From: Lathyrus oleraceus
Lineage: Eukaryota; Streptophyta; Magnoliopsida; Fabales; Fabaceae
Direction: 5' to 3'
Assembly: GCF_024323335.1 (NCBI RefSeq)
Contig: NC_066581.1
Location: 299,606,536-299,670,535 of the forward strand
DNA length: 64,000 nucleotides
Shown here one piece after another: positions 1 to 13,391 of the stretch (position 1 is its first letter; every line of letters begins with the position of its first letter). A program made the translations under genes and the position numbers. A model generated the notes under the pieces. That model made no database searches. It saw nothing but the letters and a program-made list of their open reading frames with translations, and had not been told where the DNA came from.

Positions 1-889
<889 letters not shown>

Positions 890-935
890 TCAATTTTCTT
901 GAGGACAAATAAAGTTTCAAGTGTGGGGAGTTTCA
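890..935 (+). other. possible Athila-type polypurine tract remnant
   Basis: The string GAGGACAAATAAAG followed by AAGTGTGGGGAGTTT resembles the end of the 3' UTR and the polypurine tract of plus-strand Athila/Cyclops-lineage elements, where a similar phrase precedes the 3' LTR. A second LTR copy is not visible, so this would be an isolated 3' remnant. The assignment rests on motif recognition only. Confidence 0.25.
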
Positions 936-1959
<1,024 letters not shown>

Positions 1960-2153
1960 TTGATTTTAAGAAAAAAGACGACACAGAGATTAACCATGGA
2001 AGATTAAATAACAAAAAATAAAGAGATAAGAGAAAGGGACTAACACACCATAATTTATACTAGTTCGACTTTAAACCACACAACCTACTTCTGTCTCCAA
2101 TAATTTTCTTTTGAGAGTTCTACAAACAACCTAACTTTTATCACATGATCAAT
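1960..2153 (-). repeat. left half of an LTR-like repeat interrupted by the Athila insertion
   Basis: Read on the minus strand, 9233-9830 followed by 1960-2153 makes one continuous repeat once the Athila element and one TSD copy are removed. It has features that I associate with Copia-type LTRs, including a TATAAATT stretch near 2053. I could not find both ends of this older repeat, so the family stays open. Confidence 0.3.
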
Positions 2154-2997
2154 TGATCGGAAAAATAGCAAGTGTACTATTTTTCCTATTATAGTAATAA
2201 CGGATAAAATTTCCCGAATGTCGATCTCAAGGACTTCAAGTTAATATTGAGTTCAGTTCATCGTTCAATTAAACAAAAATTATAGTTGGGGTTTTTAAAT
2301 TCAAAATTATAAAAATAAAGGCAAAGGAAAATAATAATAAAAATAAGTGTTTGCAAGGTATGAGGAACAATGCAAGGGAAGATGTATGATTTATCCCTGT
2401 AACAACTCTGAGTCACTATTGCATCAACAAATATCAATTACTACCAGTTCTCAAGGGTATTTTCTCTCAAGTCCTTGATGAGAAAACCTTTAATCATTCT
2501 GCCCTAATTTCTATGTCCATAGGCAATGAGGGTGAAATTAAGCTTTATTATAGCAAGAATACTCTGATTCATACAGGGTATCCCTAGTCCTAGGTGATAT
2601 CTACTGCAGAGTAACCTTATGAAAACCTTACCAATGGCGCCCCAGCCTAATTGATAACCATAGAACAATCTTGATTGGTCCGAAAGAGAAAACATTAAAC
2701 ATATCAAAAGGTTACCGTAAAAATAATATTATAAATGCAAATGTAAACTCAAATTCGTTACAATTCTAAATCAGGGACACCCCTTAGCATTGGGGGGTTT
2801 AGCTACTCATATTGTTCAAAACAAATGCAAGATAAAAATTACACATTACAAGTATTTGGATGACTTCGATCTTCAATCGCTTCCGCACATGAAAACCTTC
2901 AGCTCTTCGGACTCCTTGCTCTCTGTAATACTCAATTGCTTGACAATACTGTGTTTTGCCTCGTTCCAAGATAATCTTTTCTTTGGTAGAAGGTTCT

Positions 2998-3005
2998 CTT
3001 ATATA
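2998..3005 (-). promoter_or_regulatory. TATA box in the 3' LTR of the Athila-type element
   Basis: Copy of the TATATAAG box of the 5' LTR. It could drive readout toward lower coordinates, but no gene follows. Confidence 0.5.
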
Positions 3006-3100
3006 GTGAAAATTCCAAGCAACAGGCGGACACGTCCAAAAATATTTCCATAAGCCCGATGATCAAAAGCCCGATGAAAAAGAGAAATTTTGGGTCTGGG

Positions 3101-3265
3101 CTGACACGACCCGTGTTAGCTCACTGCTTCACTTGACACGCCCATGGGGGCTTAACACGGCTGAGGAACATGCCTGACACGGGCCATGTTAGCTACTGTT
3201 TTAGCTGTCATATTCCTTGTGCCTGACACGGCACGTGTCAGGTGACACGGGTGGCCGTGTCAGGC
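3101..3265. repeat. array of GACACGG/CCGTGTC palindromes in the 3' LTR
   Basis: About five imperfect palindromes lie within about 165 bp. The clearest are 3222-3242 (nine-base arms, three-base loop) and 3243-3262 (TGACACGG, four bases, CCGTGTCA). They are far richer in C+G and CpG than the surrounding LTR. Confidence 0.85.
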
Positions 3266-3549
3266 CTTCTGTATTGGAGTTTTTCCATTCCTTTGCTTGC
3301 CGGAATTTCGCATTGTCTCGCTCCGAGTTACTTGGTTCTTCCACCTAGACCCATAGGACAAAAACATAGGCATCCTACGCGTAAAATCACGAAAATATAA
3401 AATAAAACTGACAATTAATAAAATTGCTTAAATAACTTACGGGAATGAAAATTAACTTTAAAGGTACCAGAATGCGTACACAGTGTCTCAAAATCATTGG
3501 TTTCTTGTCGGATAAACAACGAAAATATAGTGAAAATGGTGATCGATCA

Positions 3550-3562
3550 CAACCCCAAACTT
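3550..3562 (-). other. polypurine tract of the Athila-type element
   Basis: AAGTTTGGGGTTG on the minus strand directly abuts the 3' LTR. It is the expected primer for plus-strand DNA synthesis, although interrupted by pyrimidines as in related elements. Confidence 0.65.
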
Positions 3563-5226
3563 AACTCATTGCTTGTCCTCAAGTAATGTCCTATACGGCA
3601 AAGTGTCACTTCCCAAAATTTGTATTCTTACCATGATACTGCTGAGATCTTTCGTCACCGCCTTCACTCTCCCTTGTATAGTTCCTGCTTTTCCTAATGA
3701 GTTTTCTGTCGCACTTCCTCATCGAGGTACCACTTCACCTATCAACTTACATCACACTCTCACCAAGCCTCTCGGAGTTAAAGTGTTTTCACCCTCAATT
3801 CAAAATATGTAATATCAACTCATAAGTTTGAATAGTTTCTCCTTTCATATCAACTGCACACAACACACACTTTTTGAGGTCTTTCGGGTTGTAACGGGGC
3901 TTGGGTTATGGTGTGGTAAATACGAACAAAAAGGAAAACAAGTGGTTTTGGGTTCAGAGTCAATGTTAATATTCTTTTCACTATGTTTTATTTTTTTCTT
4001 TTTCAATTGCTCAGTTTTTCTTTGATATTCTCTCTTTTGTTTTCATCTGAGCGCTCTTCCTTCGGTGAGTGCTTCTTTCGAACCATCAACTATATTTCAT
4101 TTTCTCAAAAAAAAAATTATGGTCGTTTTTTTTACTCACCTTGGGTTTTAATACTTATGGGGTTTACCCCAAACTTAGAATTTAACACAGCTTAATGACA
4201 TCACATTGACTCTAAACAGGGTAAGGAAGTGTTTTGGGCTGCGGGTTACATTTATGTGGTTAAACAAACAAAAGGTACAGGCTCAAATGGGGTTAACAAG
4301 GGATAACATTAACGGGATGGCTAGAAAGGCTCAGGGCTATAATCAAACAATGTGCCTCAGTGTGTGTATACATGCAGTGAAATTCCCAAAGAACCTATGC
4401 AAAGTCAGAGTGATAAAGACATACCTGAATATAGGTCATGATGACAAATGTGTTTGACTTTTTATGCACTCACCATGTTAGGTAAAGCTTGACAGCATCC
4501 ACAGTACTTCGAGTATGGTGCGACTTTCTTACTCAACTCGGAATGCACAGGGAACCTACGTTAGTTGAGCTTTAGAAGTTGCGTCCGATCTTTTCTTCAA
4601 CAATATCGACTTTATGGGAAGATCCTTCACAATAAGCAATCGTAGATGGAGTGATCATTTCATCCACTACCACTATTGATCATCACCTCATCCAACAATA
4701 ATACCAAAAACGTGAAATGCATGCAGCACGTGATACCCGATAGTAAATATACACCAAATGTGAACGGTGAACGGTACAAATTTGGGAACTAATCAAATAA
4801 AACAAATTTGAGAACTAATCAAATAAAACATAAAACAAAACAAAAAATAAAAACAAAAATCATAGGAAAGCCTCCCCCACACTTGAACTAGACATTATCC
4901 TCAATATTTTAGAACATGATAGAAGGAGGGTGACTCATAGTACCCCACTGAGGGGGATGGGGCAGAAAGTGCAACTTGCCCACACGAAATTCAATTTTTT
5001 CAAACAAATCTCAAATTTGCAGGCCTGACACGGGCCGTGTCAGACTGCTGTTATGCTCATTTTTCAACTTTTTCCATGTGAGTACCTTCGCCCTTTTTAT
5101 GCAAGGCACTATACAAACCTAAAATAACAAACAAACACAAACAATAATTAAAACTAGTAACGCGTGGGTTACCTCCCACTAAGCGCTTCATTTAATGTCG
5201 CGTGGCTCGACGGTTCACTCCCCTTG
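3563..5226 (-). other. 3' untranslated region of the Athila-type element
   Basis: No env-like or pol frame is visible. Next to the protease (about 5160-5226) lies a phrase containing CGCGACATTAAATG and GGGAGGTAACCCACG on the minus strand, which I recognise as the sequence usually found after pol in Athila-lineage elements. Also present are a CTGACACGG/CCGTGTCAG palindrome at 5025-5043 matching the LTR arrays, and a 26-bp unit in two tandem copies at 4777-4828. Confidence 0.65.
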
Positions 5227-5935
5227 TTATGGGGGGTACTTTAGCCTCCAAACCTTGTTGCACCTCTTGTCCAAAACTAGGAAGCTGTTTCTTTCATCAG
5301 TATGGATTCCTTTGTGCCACAAGTCCTTTTTAACCTTCATCTCCTTACCTTGTTTTCGTTTTCTTTTCTTTCTCTTGGTTTTTGGAATAAAGATGAGAGT
5401 CTTTCCATTCAAGGTGGATAATGGCAATGGTGAGAGTCGAGAGGGCCTTCCTGTATCTTTCTTTGATGTTGGTATGTTACTCAATCTTCTCGCCTCTGTC
5501 CTGATTAAGCCTACTTGATAGTGAGATTCTGTATCTTCCTCTAGCTCCTGGTCCTTAATAGCATTCAATGTTATCTCTTTGTCGTGAACTTTCAAGGTTA
5601 ACGTGCCCTGACCCATGTCGAGATTGCATCGACTTGTCTGCATGAAAGGTCGACCCAGAATGATGGGTGCCTCATCATCTTCAGGTATGTCTAGGATTAC
5701 AAAATCAACAGGAAAAATCAAGTCCTCTATTGTTACCAGTACGTCTTCTGTTATACCATATGCATCCTTTCTTGTCGCAAACTTCAGATTGGTCTTTGTA
5801 TCACTGACATTTTTAATACCCAACCTGTGATAGATTGATAATGACATCAGACTCACACTAGCTCCAGAATCTATTAGTACCTTTTTGAAGGTTCTTTCTT
5901 TAATTGTGCATGGTACTGTTACCGTTCCCGGATCC
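5227..5935 (-). pseudogene. pro: Athila-type aspartic protease
   Basis: Retroviral-type aspartic protease that would mature Gag. The catalytic DSG triplet is at 5871-5863, followed by the flap region and the ILGRPFMQTSRCNLD motif characteristic of Athila/Cyclops protease. The open frame runs about 236 codons but ends in a basic, lysine/arginine-rich tail in place of RT. A TAA lies just upstream, so it is not continuous with gag. Normally RT, RNase H and integrase follow; here the sequence passes straight to post-pol 3' DNA, so pol has been deleted. Confidence 0.8.
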
Positions 5936-6184
5936 TTTTATTTGTTAGGAATTTTATGCCCTAGTGAGTTTGCACTATACTTTTCCTTCAGGCTACCTGT
6001 TCTTCTGCTGTTGGTTTCTTTTCATCCATTACCTCTTCCATGAATTTCTTGTACATTGACATTCTTTCGAGTGCTTCAAACAAATACATATGTCCCTCAA
6101 CCTTTTTAAACATTATCATGAATCACTCCAAGTCTGACTCGCTTGGTTCCTTCTTTGTCACTCTCTGAGGGTAGGGCAGCTTAA

Positions 6185-7693
6185 TCACCAGTTTAGTCTC
6201 CTTTGTAATTTCCTCTTCAGTCGGCTCGCCCGGTGATATAATTTTTTCTTTTTAGCAGCCTTTTTCTTTTTCGTCGTGACAATACTAATATTCTCTTGAC
6301 CTCTCAGATTTTGAACTGTTTCACTTGGTAAGGAACCTGGTGTTCGAGAACTTGCTAGTTGTTGTGCTATCTGCCCCAACTGAACTTCAAGATTCTTTAT
6401 AGAGGCGGTGGTGTTTTTCTGATTGTTTCTCGTCTCTTCTTCAAATTGCCTATTTTGAGCTGCCATGTTTTCAATGGCAATATCCCAGTCTTCTTTCCTT
6501 GGAGCTTGCTGTTGTTGATATTGAGTTTGATATTGACCTTGACCCTGTTGTGGAACATTCCCTTTCTGATCTTTCCAGGAGAAGTTTGGATGATTCTTCC
6601 AACCTGGATTGTAAGTGTTAGAGTAGGGGTTATTTTGCTTTAAGAATTTTATCTCTTAAATTTGTTGAGGAGTTGAAAAGCAATACACAATGCGGTGAGG
6701 TCCATTACAGATTTCACAAGTGATGGTCTGAGCAGGTTGAATTTGAGCTACCTGTTGAGTACCTACATTCATCGCTTTCAATTTCTTCTCCACTTCAGCA
6801 ACGACTGTATTTTCTAAACGAATTTTATTTGCTTCTACTTTCAAGTCAATGACTCCTTCAGGTTTGCTTGTACACCTATCATATAATTCGAGATGCTCAT
6901 TTGCGGCTATCGTTTCAATGATCCTTTTAATACCGGTGGCTGTTGAGAAATTTATTGAGCCACCGGCTGCTGTATCAATTAATTGTTTTATCTTTATTTT
7001 CAGCCCATTCACAAACATCTACATTTGTTCAGTCTGATCCATATTATGAGTTGGACACGCTATCGGGACTCTTTTGAATCTTTTGTAAGTATCTCCCAAA
7101 GACTCACCATCTTTCTGTTTGAAGTTCAAGATTTCATACCTTTTTCTCAGAAATACTGATGCGGGAAAATACTCATTTAAGAATGATATTTCCATCTCTT
7201 CCCATGATGTAATACTCCCAGCTGGAAGAGAGTAGAACCACTCTTCCGCCTCTTCAGGTAAGGTGAACGGGAACATTCTTAACTTCTTTGCTTCATCAGT
7301 ATGACCATCAATTTTCATAGTAGTGCTCATGGTCAGGAATCTCTGCAGGTGCTTGTTCGCATCTTCATTAACCTTTTCGGTGAAAGATTTTCTCTCAAGT
7401 TGATTGATTGTGCTAGGATGCAGTTGAAATTTCGTCACATTCATCGGTTGGTTGACAATGGTCAATCTACCACCTGGCGCATTTGCACCTCCACAGTCAC
7501 CTAGGAGTCTTTCCGGAGGTGGAAGTGGTGGAACTGGAGGAATTTCAGCCATAGTTTCTTTTTTTGAATCTGAGTGATCAGAGGGAACTTCTTCTTTGGA
7601 ATCCAATCTAGCGTTTCTGCGTCTCCGATGAAGGGTTCTCTCGATTTCTGCGTAAAAAAGAAATTCTGCTGATGGCTCTTCTCGCATACACAA
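6185..7693 (-). pseudogene. gag: Athila-type gag, broken by stops
   Basis: Gag forms the structural particle that packages element RNA in the cytoplasm. Three consecutive minus-strand segments (7693-7019, 7018-6656, 6643-6185) read as one Gag. The first holds the retrotransposon Gag domain with an AEEWFYSLP motif. The second has a CEICNGPHRIVYC zinc knuckle (C-X2-C-X3-H-X4-C). The third has the QLGQIAQQL / GSLPSETV segment typical of Athila-lineage Gag before the protease. A TAG at 7016-7018 and a TAA at 6655-6657 interrupt the frame, both likely former glutamine codons. The frame becomes shifted after a lysine-rich run near 6235-6270. The ATG at 7693 is the first after the primer site. Identity is confident, function unlikely. 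Confidence 0.85.
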
Positions 7694-7790
7694 ATTAGTG
7701 AATTAAATTATATAAATGACAGAAAAATAATTTTATTGCAGAGCAACAAAATTTTAATTAAACTAAAAATTAAACTCTATATTTTGGCAG

Positions 7791-7808
7791 TCCCCGACAA
7801 CGGCGCCA
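7791..7808 (-). other. primer binding site, tRNA-Asp type
   Basis: On the minus strand TGGCGCCGTTGTCGGGGA begins six bases inside the 5' LTR. It complements the 3' end of plant tRNA-Asp (ending TCCCCGGCAACGGCGCCA) with one mismatch, as is usual for the Athila/Cyclops group. Confidence 0.85.
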
Positions 7809-8658
7809 AAAACTTGATCGGAAAAATAACAAGTGTATTATTTTTCCTATTATAGTAATAACAAGTAAAATTTCCCGAATGTCGATCTCAAGGACTGCAA
7901 GTTAATATTGAGTTCAGTTCATCGTTCAATTAAACAAAAATTATAATTGGGGTTTTTAAATTCAAAATTATAAAAATAAAGGCAAAGGAAAATAATAATA
8001 AAAATAAGGATTTGTAAGGTATGAGGAACAATGCAAGGGAAGGTGTATGATTTATCCCTGTAACAACTCTGAGTCACTATTGCATCAACAAATATCAATT
8101 ACTACCAGTTCTCAAGGGTATTTTCTCTCAAGTTCTGGGTGAGAAAACATTTAATCATTCTACCCTAATTTCTATGTCCATAGGCAATGAGGGTGAAGTT
8201 AAGCTTTATTATAGCAAGAATACTCTGATTCATACAGGGTATCCCTAGTCCTAGGTGATATCTACTGCAAAGTAACCTTATGAAAACCTTACCAATGGCG
8301 GTCCAGCCTAATTGATAACCATAGAACAATCTCGATTGGTCTGAAAGAGAAAGCATTAAACATATCAAAAGGTTACCGTAAAAATAACCTTATAAATGCA
8401 AATGTAAGCTCAAATTCGTTACAATTCTAAATCAGTGACACCCCTTAGCATTGGAGTATTTAGCTACTCATATTGTTCAAAACGAATGCAAGATAAAAAT
8501 TACACATTACAAGTATTTGGATGACTTCGATCTTCAATCGCTTCCGCTCATGAAAACCTTCAGCTCTCCGGACTCTTTGCTCGCTGTAATACTTGATTGC
8601 TTGACAATACTGTGTTTTGCCTCGTTCCAAGATAATCTTTTCTTTGGTAGAAGGTTCT

Positions 8659-8666
8659 CTTATATA
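8659..8666 (-). promoter_or_regulatory. TATA box of the Athila-type LTR
   Basis: TATATAAG on the minus strand inside the 5' LTR, at the right place for a U3/R boundary. The same box is present in the 3' LTR at 2998-3005. Confidence 0.55.
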
Positions 8667-8760
8667 GTGAAAATTCCAAGCAACAGGTGGACACGTCCAA
8701 AAATATCTCCACAAGCCCGATGATCAAAAGCCGGATGAAAAAGGGAAATTTTGGGCCTGG

Positions 8761-8947
8761 GCTGACACGGCCCGTGTTAGCTGACACAGATGGCCGTGTC
8801 AGCTCACTACTTCAGTTGACACGCCCATAGGGGCTCAACACTGCTGAGGAACATGCCTGACACGGGCTGTGTCAGCTACTATTTTAGCTTTCATCTTCCT
8901 TCTGCCTTACACGGTCCGTGTCAGGTGACACGGGTGACCGTGTCAGG
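8761..8947. repeat. array of GACACGG/CCGTGTC palindromes in the 5' LTR
   Basis: Counterpart of the array at 3101-3265, with one additional unit because the 22-bp segment is retained here. Units occur near 8762, 8781, 8817, 8856 and 8907-8946. Confidence 0.85.
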
Positions 8948-9232
8948 CCTCATGTGCTGGAGTTTTTCCATTCCTTTGCTTGCAGGAATTTTCCACTGTC
9001 TCGCTCCGAGTTCCTCGGTTCTTCCACTTGGACCTGTTGGACAAAAACACAGACCTCCTACACGTAAAATCACGAAAATATAAAATAAAACTGACAATTA
9101 ATAAAATTGCTTAAATAACTTACGGGAATGAAAATTAACTTTAGAGGTACCATATTGCGTACACAGTGTCTCAAAATCCTTAATTTCTTGTCGGATAAAC
9201 AACGAAAATATAGTGAAAATGGTGACCGATCA

Positions 9233-9830
9233 TCAATCAACAACCTTCTTACACCAAACTTTTACTCAGGTTCAACTTTCAACCTTTACAATTATATCAT
9301 AGTTACAAGAGAATATTGCTCTCTTGGTTTAAAAATACAACTTAAGTATATTTAATCAACAATTACATGAGCACAATTCTTTGTAAGTGTTTCACTCTCA
9401 TAGAACTAAAATAATTTTAAGTGTATAAGAAGTTTCTAAGAAGAGAGTGAGAGACAGAGGAAGAGTAATATTTTATATTTCTTGTGTGTTTTGAACTGAA
9501 CACTAGTCTTCCTTATGTAGTACAAAATTTGACTAAGAAATGAAATATCTTTGGACCAAATCCGCATTATAATCTATTAGCTCTAATCGATTAGACCTAG
9601 TAAAATAGTTTTGCTTGATCTGAATCCTAACTGATTAAAAAAAACTTTTTTCATCTATTAAAATGCAATATTTCACCCCATAATCAATAGGATTTGATCT
9701 ATAACCAATTATAATCAGTTAAGCAACACCCATAATCGATTACACATTGTCCATAATCATTTTTAAAAAAGTTTTGAAAAGAGATGAAGTTTAGAAAGTA
9801 GTGTGTGTGCGCGCGTGTGTGAGAAACTAA
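9233..9830 (-). repeat. right half of the interrupted LTR-like repeat
   Basis: Continues the sequence broken at 2153. Degenerate AATCGATT-type palindromes (TAATCGATTAG near 9580, TAATCGATTAC near 9732, and weaker relatives between) lie at 9575-9745, an arrangement I associate with U3 regions of legume Copia elements. No end or partner is visible. Confidence 0.3.
9801..9823. repeat. alternating purine-pyrimidine tract
   Basis: GTGTGTGTGCGCGCGTGTGTG is a continuous alternating tract with a CG core, a classical Z-DNA-prone composition. Confidence 0.8.
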
Positions 9831-10450
9831 AGCACAGGATCACATGCGAGCTTGCATAAACTTAAGTTCCTTTGATATTATTCTTAGCATTTGATTCTCT
9901 CGCGCCAAACATAAAAATCTTCTCACATTTGATTTACTTCAATCTCTTTTCTTCACTTGATTGGTGCTTATGATAGCTTTGATTTTTTCTCTTTGTCATC
10001 ATCCAAATCTATTCTACATATTAAGCACATAGAGCCACATCTATGATTGGCGTGCAATTCTTCTATTTAATCAAGTTTGTGGGTTGATGAGATCCCTTCT
10101 TGATGGTTTTATGTATAAAGGACTTAGCAACAAAAAGAATGGGAGTATTAGCAGGTAAGTTGTTTTACTGGCATTCAATTAGCTATAGTTATTTCAATAA
10201 GTACATAATGGTTACAATTTATTAGTTGTAGTATCTCTTCATCTTATCGATACTCAATATTCTTGAGAATGGTAATCCCGAGTAAGGTTTGCATGATATA
10301 TGATGTGTTCTCAATTTTTCTACGATCTAGTAAGGTATCTCCCATTTGTGGTGCACGTCTCTTTTATGTTACTTCTATGAAGTTTATCTTACCTAACGCA
10401 CCACTAATCTGAAATGAGATGAATGGTTTATGAGAACAGTGAGTGGACAA
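9831..10450. other. unassigned DNA
   Basis: Moderately AT-rich, no frame above 70 codons and no recognisable motif on either strand. It may be a decayed transposon interior. Confidence 0.4.
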
Positions 10451-10970
<520 letters not shown>

Positions 10971-12264
10971 TTAGTTCTTGGTGGATTGAGTTTAGACCTA
11001 ATTTAAAATAATATTATTTTTAATGAGATAAATTTGTACAAGTCTAAGATTCAAATCACGAGTCAATATAATGCGGAAAACAATTTTTCTTAAACGTAAA
11101 TAATATTTTGTTGTAGTGATATTAATAGAAGGTAGAACATAATAGAAAACAATAATTAAATTAAAACTAAATTTAATTTAATAAATAGATTATTACAATA
11201 TTTATTGTTTTATTTTTCACATTTCATTCAACTATGCATACATGTAAGAGTTTTAAAAATATCCTAATGAGACTTAGACCATAGAGAAAATAAGGGGGAA
11301 AATCACCATAATATTCAAAGAAGCTAGGGAGGATGAATTATGAATTAAGATTTTTTTAAAGGTGATGCGACATAAAAATAACTTATTACACATATTAGAT
11401 TTCATTCTATAATTGTTGGATTAATTTTTTTTTTTGAATAAATCAATTTTATAAGTCTTTTAAAATTTCAAAACAATTAATATTTCTTCTAAGTAACTCA
11501 AATTAACCATATAACAAGGTTTTTAAAAAAATAAGCAAATATGGAGTATTTAATTTACTCAATTAGAAATTTTAATTTAGTGAATGAATTGACAATCAAA
11601 TATTCATATTGAATTATTAAACAAAATAACTATATATAAAATAATTATTTAAGTAAACTGATTCTTTAGCCAAAGAGGAATAACATAATAGCCCATAGTA
11701 GGTTTTGAAGAGTCGATGATATTAAGTTTATATTTTAACATTAATATAAAATATATAATTTATTGAGTTTTGGTGATAAAATTTTAAGAATTTAATTGGA
11801 ATATATCAATGATATGAAATAATTTTACATCGTTAATTAATCATATACGTTGAATATTAAAATAAATTTAATTTTTATTTTAAAAACTTATAAAATAAAT
11901 CATAGTAATTAATCCCAAACTTTAATCTCATAAACTCAAGATATTAAGTTCGAATCTCCCTATAAACAATTGTAAACTGAATTTACTATCACTATAATAT
12001 AAAAATACCCCCCTCCATTTTTTTATATAAAAAAATATTTATTAATCTTAGTTCTTTAATAATACTTTTATTTAATATAAACTACTTTTTGGGATACTAT
12101 TTCACATGTTTTAAATGTATAACTGATACATGTGAAGATAAACTAATTTAGAGGGAAAGTAACAATGACTCATACGATGTCGAAATTAGGTATCATAGAG
12201 ATAAATATTGGGAATCTGTTCAGGATCCTATCAACTCAAATCCAAATAATATAGATATGACTTG
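10971..12264. other. AT-rich intergenic DNA
   Basis: Very AT-rich, without open frames, inverted repeats or known repeat signatures that I can recognise. Confidence 0.5.
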
Positions 12265-12409
12265 GAAAAAAGCGGTTTTTTTACCGAGATAACCCAGTTT
12301 TTCGAAAAAATTTCCAAAATAACCCAGTTTTCAACAAAATTCCCAATCTACCCCACTTTTAGGAGGTGTCTCCAATTGAATTGGCGACTCCTCTTAAAAA
12401 TTGCAAGGA

Positions 12410-12461
12410 GGCGCCAATTGGATTGGCTAGGGCAGGTGCCCTAGCCAATCCAATTGGCGCC
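12410..12461. repeat. perfect 25+2+25 hairpin in the left arm
   Basis: The arms, starting GGCGCCAATTGG and ending in GGCGCC, pair perfectly across a two-base spacer. A wider, nearly perfect outer stem runs from 12365 to 12506, so the end of the transposon is itself a hairpin. Confidence 0.9.
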
Positions 12462-12517
12462 TATGTGTAATTTTTAAGAGGAGTCGCCAATTCAATTGGC
12501 GACACCCTTAAAAAAGG

Positions 12518-13391
12518 CTCAAATGGCAAAACCTCCAACATGAAAGTTGTAGATCTTTTCAAGACAATGAATTTGGACATAAATTTTGCATAATTTGGAA
12601 TTTTTATGAGAAAGTTATGGGCAGTTGAAGTTGGACTTCTGATTTTTTCAACTGTTATCTGATCTATAATGTCTTGCATTATCGCATGTGTTTCTTTTAG
12701 AAATATGAAATTTTGTCCAACATAAAATTTGAAGTAGACATCTCAAATTTTGCAATGCACTTGGTCCCACCTCAAAATAATTAAAAATGAGTGAGTTAGG
12801 TCCTTGCGAACTTGACCCAAAATTAGAGTTTCTGTCAAAACATGTGTATGTGAATTTTGCCAAAAGGGACCAACTTCAAGCCCTTCTGTTTGAATGATAA
12901 AAACCTCAAATGACAAAACCTTTGACATAAAAGTTGTAGATATTTTCAAGATAAAGAATTTGGACTAAAATTTTGCATCATTTGCATTTTTGTTTAGAAA
13001 GGTATGGGCACCTGAACTTGGACTCTTTGACATTTCAACTGTTATCTGACGTATAATGTTTTGCATTATCCCATGTGCTTCTTTTAGAATTATGAAATTT
13101 TGTTCAACATAACATTTGAAGTAGACATCTCAAATTTTGCAATGCACTTGGTCCCACCTCAAAATAATTAAAAATGAGTGAGTTAGGTCCTTGCGAACTT
13201 GACCCAAAATTAGGGTTTCTGTCAAAACATGTGTATGTGAATTTTGCCAAAAGGGACCAACTTCAAGCCCTTCTGTTTGAATGATAAAACCCTCAAATGA
13301 CAAAACCTTCAACATAAAAGTTGTACATCTTTTCAAGACAATGAATTTGGACTAAAATTTTGCATCATTTGCAAAAAAATTTAGAATTTTA
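12518..13391 (-). repeat. 387-bp tandem units, left arm
   Basis: Units start at 12518, 12905 and 13292 with an exact period of 387 bp; the third is cut at the element centre. In reverse complement each unit resembles Ogre LTR sequence (compare 46456-46846), sharing phrases such as AAACCCTAATTTTGGGTCAA and TTGGACAAAATTTCATAAT. Confidence 0.85.

Larger units (their letters stand above)
2154..3549 (-). repeat. 3' LTR of the Athila-type element
   Basis: Nearly identical to 7815-9232 along its whole length. The main difference is a 22-bp segment missing here but present near 8783-8804, between AGCT repeats. Boundaries are fixed by TG...CA ends and the adjacent TSD. Confidence 0.93.
7815..9232 (-). 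repeat. 5' LTR of the Athila-type element
   Basis: Partner of the LTR at 2154-3549, 22 bp longer. In element sense it drives transcription leftward into gag. The primer site follows six bases inside its inner end and a TATA-like box lies at 8659-8666. Confidence 0.93.
2149..9237 (-). mobile_element. Athila/Cyclops-lineage Ty3/gypsy element, non-autonomous, with TSD
   Basis: A complete insertion on the minus strand. Two LTRs of 1,396 and 1,418 bp start TGATCGG and end CGATCA on the plus strand, and perfect TCAAT duplications flank them (2149-2153 and 9233-9237). Internal order in element sense is: 5' LTR (7815-9232), tRNA-Asp primer site, gag, protease, short 3' region, polypurine tract, 3' LTR (2154-3549). 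Reverse transcriptase, RNase H and integrase are absent; only about 4.3 kb lies between the LTRs. The gag and protease resemble the Athila/Calypso/Cyclops group, whose autonomous members are much longer. The element therefore looks like a gag-pro derivative needing pol from elsewhere. In-frame stops in gag suggest it is no longer translated intact. Confidence 0.92.

Noticed and set aside
3563..5226. An env-like gene between protease and 3' LTR of the Athila-type element
   Set aside because: Athila relatives can carry one, but no frame of adequate length or with a signal peptide or membrane segment is present on the element strand.
7791..7808. tRNA gene fragments
   Set aside because: Matches to tRNA 3' ends at 7791-7808, 18751-18762, 38462-38473 and 41525-41542 are retrotransposon primer sites; no cloverleaf surrounds them.
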